Assembly (NCBI RefSeq): GCF_000943565.1
Contig: NZ_JTDW01000005.1
Location: 248,001-312,000 of the forward strand
Length of the DNA: 64,000 nucleotides
Source: Neotamlana sedimentorum
GTDB taxonomy: Bacteria; Bacteroidota; Bacteroidia; Flavobacteriales; Flavobacteriaceae
Reading direction: 5' to 3'
Shown: one piece after another, positions 51,569 to 58,661 of the stretch
How positions within the stretch are numbered: the stretch's first letter is position 1
Layout of the letters: every line of letters starts with the position of its first letter
Made by a program: the position numbers and the translations under genes
The notes under the pieces: generated by a model
Databases searched by the model: none
What the model was told of the DNA's origin: nothing
The model's input: the letters and a program-made list of their open reading frames with translations, nothing else

Positions 51569-52810
51569 ATGAAAAAGCTATTATTACTTGCCCTAATTAT
51601 ATTACAAACTGCATGCTCTAAAAGTGATAACGGCGGTACAGAAGAAGAACAAGAAGACGATGACGACCCAGTTACAGAAGTTATTGATATTCCAACCTCA
51701 ACTGTAGATTTCGAGAATACCGAAAATTGGGTAATTCACCCCGAAAAAACCACTCTTTTACCTTTTTACAATTTAGATATTGCGTTAATTGATGAAAATT
51801 TAAACATTGAAGAAACCATTGCTGTAGAAAATAACGCCACCGTAAATACTGGTGTCGATGTATTTTGGGTGCACCCAACCATACTAACTACTGCACAAAG
51901 TGCTTTTACGCCACAAAATATTCCCATTGATCAGCAAGATAAATTGTTAATTAACCTAACTATAATTGCCCAAGGCGGTTTATTAGCAAAATACGGTCGT
52001 GTTTTTGCACCTCATTATCGCCAATCGTCTGGTAAAACCTACGACGAAACAACCGACAAGGAAGAACAAGCCAATATTATTGCAACCTCTTATAGCGATG
52101 TAAAAGCCGCATTTTTAGAGTATTTAAACAACTACAATAACGGCAATAAAATAATAATTGCAGGCCATTCGCAAGGATCGTATTTATTAGGCATGTTATT
52201 GCGAGATGTATTCGATGAAAACCCAACACTTCGCGACCAATTAGTGGTAGCGGCGTTAGCGGGAATGGCATATGTTTATGCCGAAGAAGGTCAATACAAA
52301 GGTGGTTGGTGGGAAAACATACCATTATGTACCACAACAAACGAATGTGGCTGTATTAGCAATTGGGCCGCTTTTGATGAAGCTCAAGATATTCCAGATA
52401 TTAACCCTGGTTTGCCAGAGTTTAATCCGTATTTAATTAATAGCGGATTGGTTTACAGAGCTTTTAATGAAACCGAAGACTGGTTTGTACAAGATTTTAG
52501 TTATTACGGCGAAACCGCCACAAATTTAGATTATTACATAACACCAGATAGCAGTTACGACTATGCCGAAGAGGCAAATTTTATAGCGTTTAATAATTTT
52601 TACACCGCCAGACAACGCCGTGAAGCAAACCAAAAAGTAGTATTGAGCATAAATTTCGAAGCACAACCCAACGACCAACGCCCTAACGAGCTAGAAGACG
52701 AACAAGATCATATTAATTACTCGAATTGGGGTTATCACACCAAAGATTATCATATTTATTTATGGGCGTTAATGTCGCAAATTGATGAGAAATTGGAGCA
52801 TTGTAATTAA
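51569..52810 (+). CDS. DUF3089 alpha/beta-hydrolase-like lipoprotein
   Basis: A 413-residue lipoprotein (IILQTACSK, Cys16) with an acidic linker and a DUF3089 domain. The nucleophile elbow is GHSQGS with Ser201. Other family landmarks are TGVDVFWVHPTIL, GRVFAPHYRQ and the closing WGYHTKDYHIYLWAL, whose His may complete the triad. It is probably an esterase or lipase-like enzyme at the envelope; the substrate is unknown. Confidence 0.85.
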   Translation: MKKLLLLALIILQTACSKSDNGGTEEEQEDDDDPVTEVIDIPTSTVDFENTENWVIHPEKTTLLPFYNLDIALIDENLNIEETIAVENNATVNTGVDVFWVHPTILTTAQSAFTPQNIPIDQQDKLLINLTIIAQGGLLAKYGRVFAPHYRQSSGKTYDETTDKEEQANIIATSYSDVKAAFLEYLNNYNNGNKIIIAGHSQGSYLLGMLLRDVFDENPTLRDQLVVAALAGMAYVYAEEGQYKGGWWENIPLCTTTNECGCISNWAAFDEAQDIPDINPGLPEFNPYLINSGLVYRAFNETEDWFVQDFSYYGETATNLDYYITPDSSYDYAEEANFIAFNNFYTARQRREANQKVVLSINFEAQPNDQRPNELEDEQDHINYSNWGYHTKDYHIYLWALMSQIDEKLEHCN

Positions 52811-52864
52811 TTACATTTGATGAAAAATAACTAAAACCAATATTAGGGTAAATGCATTTATTGG

Positions 52865-52903
52865 GTTTATAAATAATTTCATTAAATTAGTTTCAGCCTA
52901 TCA
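52865..52903 (+). repeat. valS-array box, copy D
   Basis: TTATAAATAATTTCATTAAATTAG is related to the box repeated at 54691, 56288 and 57408, here with a short gap in its middle. It contains a TAATTT/AAATTA inverted repeat with a 4-base spacer and lies 48 bases before the AraC gene. Confidence 0.6.
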
Positions 52904-52951
52904 CAAACACTTATAAATAACTTTCAAACAAAACGTTAGCTTTAACGATAG

Positions 52952-53755
52952 ATGAAACCCGACTCAATTAACATAACGCAAATTATTGAAAAAATAACCA
53001 TTAAACCTAACAGTCATTATTTTGCTATTTGTTGGATTAAAAATGAAGTTGAAAGCATTGAAATAAATCATGTAGCATATAAAAATGTTTCAAATTCCAT
53101 TTTTTTCCTAGACCCTAAGTATCAATGGAAAATATTAAAAAAAGACAACGCAACTTCTTCTGGCTATGTTTTAAACTTGGCTAGTGATATTTTAAACAAT
53201 CCTATTTTAAGTAATCTTCACATTAATAAAGTGAGGCTTTTTAATTCCGGCGAGATTCCATTATTTAAATTAAGTCCAGGAATTGAAAAAAGAACACAAG
53301 CAATTCTAGAAATGATTGATGAACTTTTAGGGTCACAACTTAACCATAAAGACGATGCCATTTTATCACTTTTAAACACATTTTTTGTATACTGCGACGG
53401 GCAATGCAATATAAAATCGGTTGTTTCAAATAACAATTCGAAAACAAATATAGTCTACGAATTCAAAAAACTTGTAGACCAACATGTACACGAACTTCAT
53501 GAAGTAGGCGATTATGCTAAACGACTTAATCTATCTTCAAAATACTTAAATGAATGTGTTAAAGAAGTTTTGGGTGTAAGCTCGAAAAGCATCATAATTG
53601 AACAATTACTCATGAGGTCTAGACATGCCTTAAAATTTACGAACAAAAGCATCAAAGAAATCGGCTTTGAATTGGGGTTTTCATCACCAGATTATTTTAG
53701 TTATTTTTTTAAGAGTCATACCAAAATCACTCCTTCTGCACTTAGAAAAAGCTAA
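52952..53755 (+). CDS. AraC-family transcriptional regulator
   Basis: A 267-residue regulator. The C-terminal AraC DNA-binding domain covers about residues 165-265, with two helix-turn-helix units (DYAKRLNLSSKYLNECVKEV and NKSIKEIGFELGFSSPDYFS, then YFFKSHTKITPSALRK). The N-terminal part resembles the cupin-like sensing domain of Bacteroidetes regulators (HYFAICWIKNE, SIFFLDPKYQWKIL). It is 84 bases upstream of a cupin gene on the same strand and may control it. It is the first gene of the accessory array. Confidence 0.88.
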   Translation: MKPDSINITQIIEKITIKPNSHYFAICWIKNEVESIEINHVAYKNVSNSIFFLDPKYQWKILKKDNATSSGYVLNLASDILNNPILSNLHINKVRLFNSGEIPLFKLSPGIEKRTQAILEMIDELLGSQLNHKDDAILSLLNTFFVYCDGQCNIKSVVSNNNSKTNIVYEFKKLVDQHVHELHEVGDYAKRLNLSSKYLNECVKEVLGVSSKSIIIEQLLMRSRHALKFTNKSIKEIGFELGFSSPDYFSYFFKSHTKITPSALRKS

Positions 53756-53839
53756 AAACTCTTAAAATCCATGATTTTACCGCAATTTTCACATTGTTAG
53801 ACCCATATAGTCTATATACATTGCAATAAACATTTTATT

Positions 53840-54385
53840 ATGGACAGAAAAAAATTCATCAAAACATCAGGGCTTGGGATAGGCTTAACCCTATTACCAT
53901 TAACAACTAATTGCTTAACAGACACTAAGGAAGTATTAAAAACAATAAAAAATAATCCAAAAATTATAACCGCCATCCAAGGAACTGTATTTAATGTCAT
54001 TGGAGATATACAAACCCACAAACTTGTTGGAATCGACACTGGTAATCAAATTATGGAATGGGTTTCAAATGTAGATCCAGGCGTTGGAATTCCGCCACAT
54101 ATTCACACCAAAGAAGATGAAATATTTAGAGTTATTAAAGGCCAAGTTGAAATAACGATAGATGGAGAAACAACCCTTTTAAACGCAGGCGATATTGCTT
54201 TTGCCCCAAAAGAAATTCCGCACGCTTGGAAAGTGGTAGGAACAGAAACTGCTAAAATGATTACTTCAGCTTTCCCTGCTGGTATTGAAAACCTATTCCA
54301 AGAATTAGCTAAACTTCCTGCTGGCCCGCCAGATTTTGAAAAGGTAACCAAAATTTGCAGCAGATATGGCATTAGCTTTTTATAA
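53840..54385 (+). CDS. Cupin-domain lipoprotein-like secreted protein
   Basis: A 181-residue protein with a Lys-rich N-terminus, a hydrophobic stretch (GLGIGLTLLPLTTNC, Cys25) that looks like a lipoprotein or Tat-type leader, and one cupin_2 domain. The metal ligands are His87, His89 and Glu94 in PHIHTKEDEIF, and His128 in KEIPHAWK. Cupins of this shape bind a metal and a small ligand; no catalytic role is assigned. It probably forms a unit with the AraC gene upstream. Confidence 0.82.
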   Translation: MDRKKFIKTSGLGIGLTLLPLTTNCLTDTKEVLKTIKNNPKIITAIQGTVFNVIGDIQTHKLVGIDTGNQIMEWVSNVDPGVGIPPHIHTKEDEIFRVIKGQVEITIDGETTLLNAGDIAFAPKEIPHAWKVVGTETAKMITSAFPAGIENLFQELAKLPAGPPDFEKVTKICSRYGISFL

Positions 54386-54405
54386 TAGGCAGTCAATAAT
54401 TAAAA

Positions 54406-54606
54406 TTAGCCCAAACTAGCTTTCAAGTTTTTAATTTGAAGGTATTGGCCTCTTTCTTTTTCTCATTAACTACAACTTTTCCTTTTGCCTTAAAAATGTA
54501 AATTAGATATTTTTTGCAGAAATTTTAATCCAACTTCAGTATAATGCAATACTTCGGTGATTCCTTCAATTGCACCTTCAACATTTACCGCTCCAATCAT
54601 TAGTTA
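54406..54606 (-). pseudogene. valS 3'-end remnant, copy C (decayed, longest)
   Basis: The + strand runs CCCAAACTAGC..., TCTTTCTTTTTCTC, ACTACAACTT, CAGTATAATGCAATACTTCG and TTCAACATTTACCGCTCCAA, in the same order as the functional valS 3' end at 58665-58878 (for example TTCAACGTCTATAGCACCAA). It extends further into valS than copies A and B and is broken by many changes and a deletion. No ORF remains. Confidence 0.65.
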
Positions 54607-54690
54607 TATTTTCCTTAAAACGAATGAGACTAAAACAGCTTTATAAGTAAAATCGCTACCTGATTAAAGGATTATTTTAATTAATTGGCG

Positions 54691-54737
54691 TTGTAAATAA
54701 TTTCAATTAAATTCGTTTAAAGTTTGATGTAAGTTAC
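54691..54737 (+). repeat. valS-array box, copy C
   Basis: A 47-base box that starts TTGTAAATAATTTCA. It matches copy A at 41 of 47 positions in my hand alignment and lies 92 bases before the cyclase gene. Confidence 0.75.
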
Positions 54738-54829
54738 ACAAAATGAGCCTATTTAGAATTAAAATAATATCTTAGAAAGTAAGCTAAAATACAAACGAAG
54801 TTAACAACCGAAGAAATTGAGAGGAACTT

Positions 54830-56062
54830 ATGTCTACTTATAATAAAACCAAATCCAGATTTTTTCAAAGAATGATTGATCCCAGCACTTATTACAACTC
54901 TTCCATCACTGAAATTAGATATTTACGAGTAACCAATATTGCATCTGCTTTAGGAGTAATTTATAATGCAATTTGGATGTTAATTGCTTTATTTCTTACA
55001 GACGCACAGGTAATTTACGGAAGTAATGCTTTATTGGGGTTGATGTTTTTAATGGCGTTAATATTCAATAGGAAAGGATGGCGCGTACTAGCTTCCGTTT
55101 GGCTTATTCTGGCATCTTATATGTCTGTTTTATTGTTTCTTTATTTATTAGGATATTCGTCTGGTGTGGCTGTTGTTTATTTCCTTGTAATTATTCTACC
55201 ATATATGACTTTCCCCAGAAAGGCTAGAAATATAGCCCATGGTTTAAGCATTATAGCTTGCCTAACATTGATTGCTACTGTAATATTTCAATCCAAAATA
55301 ACTGCTCGTTTTGGCGAAATCGATCCTTACATATCACAAATAGTTAATATTAGCATTACAGGATTTATTTGTCTCATACTTATATGGAGTTTGTCTGTTT
55401 TAATGGATAAATCCGAGGAGTCCTTAATAGCCGAACAAAAAAAATCAGAAGATCTGCTACACAATATTTTACCATCTAATATAATTAGGGATTTAAAAGA
55501 AAGTGGTATGACAATCCCTAAAAGACACAAGAACATCACTATACTATTTACTGATTTTGTAGGATTTACGGAGATTGTATCGTCCATATCGGCAATCACT
55601 TTGGTTAACGAACTCAATGACATTTTTGGTCGATTTGATGAAATAATGGAAGAAACGGAGGTTGAAAAGATTGAAACGATTGGAGACGCATATATGGCAG
55701 CATGTGGCCTTGAAAATGAAATGTCTAATAATTATTATGCTGCAAACTGTATTAAAGCTGCAAAAATGATGCTATCCTACCTGGAGGAAAGAAATAAAAG
55801 TCATGAAATAATGTGGAAAATGAGGGTAGGAATACATTCAGGAACTGCTGTTTCAGGCGTTGTAGGCAAAAAGAAATTTGCATACGACCTATTTGGAGAC
55901 ACGATAAATACAGCCAGTAGAATAGAATCCGCCGGTGAGGCAGGTAAAATAAATATATCGTCAACAACTTACAAACTCATTAAAAACGACTTCACCTGTA
56001 TTTCTCGCGGTAAGATTTTTGCAAAAGGAAAAGGTGAATTAGAAATGTATTTTGTAAAATAA
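54830..56062 (+). CDS. Membrane-bound class III nucleotide cyclase
   Basis: A 410-residue cyclase with about six membrane helices (residues 38-192), a short linker and a C-terminal class III catalytic domain (235-410). Both metal aspartates are present: Asp242 (ILFTDFVGFTE) and Asp286 (IGDAYMA). The transition-state Asn360 and Arg364 (NTASR) are kept. The two purine-selecting positions, matched by spacing to mycobacterial Rv1625c (K296, D365), are Glu282 and Asp353. Glu at the first is typical of guanylyl cyclases, Asp at the second of adenylyl cyclases, so the product could be cAMP or cGMP. A GAGGAA 5 bases before the ATG is an unusually good ribosome-binding site for this window. It is a single-gene cargo of the valS array. 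Confidence 0.9.
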   Translation: MSTYNKTKSRFFQRMIDPSTYYNSSITEIRYLRVTNIASALGVIYNAIWMLIALFLTDAQVIYGSNALLGLMFLMALIFNRKGWRVLASVWLILASYMSVLLFLYLLGYSSGVAVVYFLVIILPYMTFPRKARNIAHGLSIIACLTLIATVIFQSKITARFGEIDPYISQIVNISITGFICLILIWSLSVLMDKSEESLIAEQKKSEDLLHNILPSNIIRDLKESGMTIPKRHKNITILFTDFVGFTEIVSSISAITLVNELNDIFGRFDEIMEETEVEKIETIGDAYMAACGLENEMSNNYYAANCIKAAKMMLSYLEERNKSHEIMWKMRVGIHSGTAVSGVVGKKKFAYDLFGDTINTASRIESAGEAGKINISSTTYKLIKNDFTCISRGKIFAKGKGELEMYFVK

Positions 56063-56124
56063 ACAGTTGCCAACAAGGTATATAATTTATACGCACGAGA
56101 TACACACTATATCAACAAACAATT

Positions 56125-56246
56125 CCAAGCTAGCCAAAATAGCTTACAAAGTTTCAATTTGAACTAGTGGTTTAGCTTACTTTTAACTCGAACGTGATCT
56201 AGTGCATTATTTACAAAACATTCATTTATTAATGTTTTCTGTACCT
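56125..56246 (-). pseudogene. valS 3'-end remnant, copy B (decayed)
   Basis: CTAGCCAAAATAGC, GTTTCAATTT, GTGCATTATTTACAAAAC and TTTTCTGTACC occur in the same order as at 58671-58797 of valS. The reading frame is destroyed by several indels and stops. The match is weaker than copy A. Confidence 0.7.
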
Positions 56247-56271
56247 ATATAAAAACCCACTAGTAATGCTG

Positions 56272-56361
56272 AAGTTATTTTTTGACTTTGTAAATAATTT
56301 CAGCTAAATTAGTTTAATGTTTGATATAAGTCACCTGTACTGAACTTGTTTCAGTATTAAA
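56272..56361 (+). repeat. 90-bp array repeat, copy B
   Basis: About 90 bases that match 57391-57481 with one substitution and one T-run length change. It includes the 47-base box (56288-56334) and a CTGAACTTGTTTCAG hairpin. It lies 179 bases before the DUF421 gene. With remnant B it fills the gap 56063-56540. Confidence 0.85.
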
Positions 56362-56540
56362 TGACATTATAGCATTAAATTTATGTCAGGTAGAAATTAA
56401 CAACTCACAAAAAACGGCAGATTGTTACCCCATACTTAGCTTTAACAATTAGAGTTAATTCACGGCCAATAAATAGGCTTTGGCATACCAAAAATTTAGA
56501 TCAATCATTATCACATAATAACATCTTAAAAATTAACACT

Positions 56541-57053
56541 ATGAATATGGATATCGCAATTTTAGTTATTGTCTCAGTTATTGGAATTTTTACAGCTATT
56601 ACGATTATTACAAGAATTTTTGGGCTTCGAACTTTTGCTAAAATGTCAAGTTTTGATTTTGCTTCAACCATTGCAGTTGGTTCTATATTAGCTTCCATTA
56701 TTATTAATAAAGACCAGAATATATTAAAAGGTATTTTGGCGTTATTTTGTATCATAGGTTTTCAGACACTATTTTCATTTTTAGTTAGAAAAAGTGATTG
56801 GTTCAAAAAGTTGTTGACTAATAAACCGCAATTGCTTATGAAAGATGGAGAAATTTTCTATGATAATTTAAAAAATTGCAACTTAGCCCTAAGTGATTTA
56901 ATGGGAAAATTGAGAGAAGCAAACGTCCATAAACTTTCCGAAGTTCAAGCCGTTGTTTTTGAAAGCACTGGAGATATTTCGGTATTACATAGTGCAAATA
57001 AAAATGATGTTGATTCCATAATTTTAGGGGATGTTAAAGAGTATAAAAAATGA
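56541..57053 (+). CDS. DUF421/YetF-like membrane protein
   Basis: A 170-residue protein with three membrane helices in the first 85 residues (IAILVIVSVIGIFTAITII, DFASTIAVGSILASIII, GILALFCIIGFQTLFSFLV) and a soluble DUF421 domain: KPQLLMKDGEIFYDNLKNCN, SDLMGKLREANV and EVQAVVFESTGDISVLHS. The family's function is unsettled; some YetF-type proteins act in spore or envelope stress. It is a single cargo gene of the array. The preceding gap holds remnant B and box B. Confidence 0.85.
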   Translation: MNMDIAILVIVSVIGIFTAITIITRIFGLRTFAKMSSFDFASTIAVGSILASIIINKDQNILKGILALFCIIGFQTLFSFLVRKSDWFKKLLTNKPQLLMKDGEIFYDNLKNCNLALSDLMGKLREANVHKLSEVQAVVFESTGDISVLHSANKNDVDSIILGDVKEYKK

Positions 57054-57220
57054 TTTCTCCTAATTATAGTATAAATACAACAAGAATATTAAATATCTAT
57101 AATCAATAAACTTTCAAAGAAAAAGTATTAAAAAGAGATTAAGCTTTATTTAGGAATAGTTGAGTAAAAGCCTTACACATAACCACTCATATAAAAAACA
57201 ACTTCGCTTATACAAACACG

Positions 57221-57377
57221 CTAAACAAAAAACTTCCAGCTATCCAAACTAGTCTTCAACGTTTCTATTTTAGCTAAAACATCGGCTTCCTTATTTTTCT
57301 CAATAACTACAACTTGCTCCGGTGTATTATTTACAAAACGCTCGTTTAATAGTTTTTTCTGTATCGAAATAAAAACC
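57221..57377 (-). pseudogene. valS 3'-end remnant, copy A (reading frame largely intact)
   Basis: On the - strand this reads QKKLLNERFVNNTPEQVV, ...[20 protein letters not shown] and KFFV, then TAG (57221-57223). The true ValS ends [18 protein letters not shown]..., KTSLASLG. In my hand alignment of 42 codons, 27 are identical, 7 synonymous and 8 changed, with no stop or frameshift. Its own C-terminus (SWKFFV) differs from that of ValS. A one-base deletion and loss of homology occur at about 57370. Confidence 0.8.
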
Positions 57378-57390
57378 CACAAGTACACTA

Positions 57391-57481
57391 AAGTTATTTT
57401 TTTGACTTTGTAAATAATTTCATCTAAATTAGTTTAATGTTTGATATAAGTCACCTGTACTGAACTTGTTTCAGTATTAAA
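57391..57481 (+). repeat. 90-bp array repeat, copy A
   Basis: The near-identical partner of 56272-56361. It contains the 47-base box (57408-57454) with the TAATTT-N5-AAATTA inverted repeat at 57415-57431, and a TACTGAA/TTCAGTA hairpin. It lies 60 bases before the DUF2971 gene. Confidence 0.85.
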
Positions 57482-57541
57482 ACGAGGTTATATTATTAAA
57501 GTTAGTTACAAGTATTGCATGTTGAATTTAAAATTAATCAA

Positions 57542-58471
57542 ATGATAAATATGGGCTTGAATTTTTTCAAGGAAATCTACAACGACGATATTATTTATCA
57601 TTACACGAAATCATCAATTGCAATCGATTATATACTTTATAATGAGGAATTAAAATTTGGAAAAAGACAATACTCAATCGATCCTATTGAAAGTCTAAAA
57701 GCCAATGGAAGCGTCTCTTTTACGGGAAATTATGTTGATAAAGAAATTGATGCTAAATTTTCTCAAGAATTAGATAAATTAGCAAAACGAGTCTTTGAAA
57801 TGGAAAGTGCATTTAGCCAAATATGTTTTTGTAAAAACAATATCGGGCATGACTTTGCAAACAAAAATTACATTACTCAATTTGAGGGCCACGAGGAACT
57901 TTTTGGATTTACTAAACCAAGAATGTGGGAGCGATATGCAGACAATTATACTGGGGTTTGTATCGCATTTTCTAAAAAGAAAATTTTAGAGCTTAATAAA
58001 AAAAAGTATAAGCTAATATCTAAAAATGTAGAATATTTAAAATATAGAGAACTAAATTGTCGTAAAGTAAATAATGTCTCTGGAAATTATTTATTCAAAG
58101 TAGGTTTTGAGAAATATTTAGAAGAAATAGAGAAAATTGCAGAATCATCATTTTTTTGTAAACACACCGATTATATTGGAGAAAATGAATTCAGAATCGG
58201 AGTCTATTTTGATAAAAATAAATGTAATGTAGAAGAAATTAAAGGTGAATTAATATTTGATAAAACTATGATGTTGGATATCAAAAGTTGCATTCAAGCC
58301 ATTTTTATATCAAGTTTTTCGAATGAAAAACAAAAACGTTCTTTCCTAGAATACGCAGAAAAATTGAATGTGCCAATTATTGAAATGTCTTGGAAACACA
58401 ATTCATTTGAACCTATAGATTATAAAGAAACAGTAAAACTATTTGAAAAGTTCGATGATTTAAATAAGTAA
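57542..58471 (+). CDS. DUF2971 domain protein
   Basis: A 309-residue soluble protein with the DUF2971 pattern: DIIYHYTKSSIAIDYIL near the start, QICFCKNN, KPRMWERYADNYTGVCIAFS and KHTDYIGENEFRIGVYF. The function of the family is unknown; members often sit in variable regions of genomes. I chose the ATG at 57542; the frame opens further upstream at a TTG (57515), and the ATG at 57551 is also possible. It is the cargo gene nearest valS. The following 190 bases hold no gene but two short hairpin repeats (58564-58590, 58613-58640). Confidence 0.82.
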   Translation: MINMGLNFFKEIYNDDIIYHYTKSSIAIDYILYNEELKFGKRQYSIDPIESLKANGSVSFTGNYVDKEIDAKFSQELDKLAKRVFEMESAFSQICFCKNNIGHDFANKNYITQFEGHEELFGFTKPRMWERYADNYTGVCIAFSKKKILELNKKKYKLISKNVEYLKYRELNCRKVNNVSGNYLFKVGFEKYLEEIEKIAESSFFCKHTDYIGENEFRIGVYFDKNKCNVEEIKGELIFDKTMMLDIKSCIQAIFISSFSNEKQKRSFLEYAEKLNVPIIEMSWKHNSFEPIDYKETVKLFEKFDDLNK

Positions 58472-58563
58472 CTAAAATACCTGTAAATTAATTATTAAAT
58501 TAACTGCTTCACCTACAACAATCTATACACAAACTCGCTAAACAAAAACGCCCCAAACCTCTT

Positions 58564-58640
58564 GTCATGCTGAACTCGATTCAGCATCCAAACAAATAGA
58601 TGTAAATTCCATGTCGCACTTCGACTGTGCTCAGTGCGAC
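58564..58640. repeat. Two short inverted repeats downstream of valS
   Basis: GTCATGCTGAACTCGATTCA(GCAT) and GTCGCACTTCGACTGTGCTC(AGTGCGAC) are hairpin-forming repeats of the dispersed flavobacterial type. The second is related to the sequence embedded in topB at 3062-3096. Confidence 0.7.
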
Positions 58641-58661
58641 AACACGGAACGACAAATAAGT

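Noticed and set aside
56501-56755. Open frame of 84 codons opposite the DUF421 gene
   Set aside because: It is a shadow of the DUF421 reading frame, which has a recognised family and membrane pattern.
50820-57480. CTGAACTTGTTTCAG repeats as a CRISPR array
   Set aside because: The copies are far apart and irregular, form hairpins, and no cas genes are present.
52811-58661. Integrative element or prophage with integrase at valS
   Set aside because: No integrase, excisionase, transfer or phage gene is present, so a standard integrative island is not supported; the repeated valS tails are reported instead.
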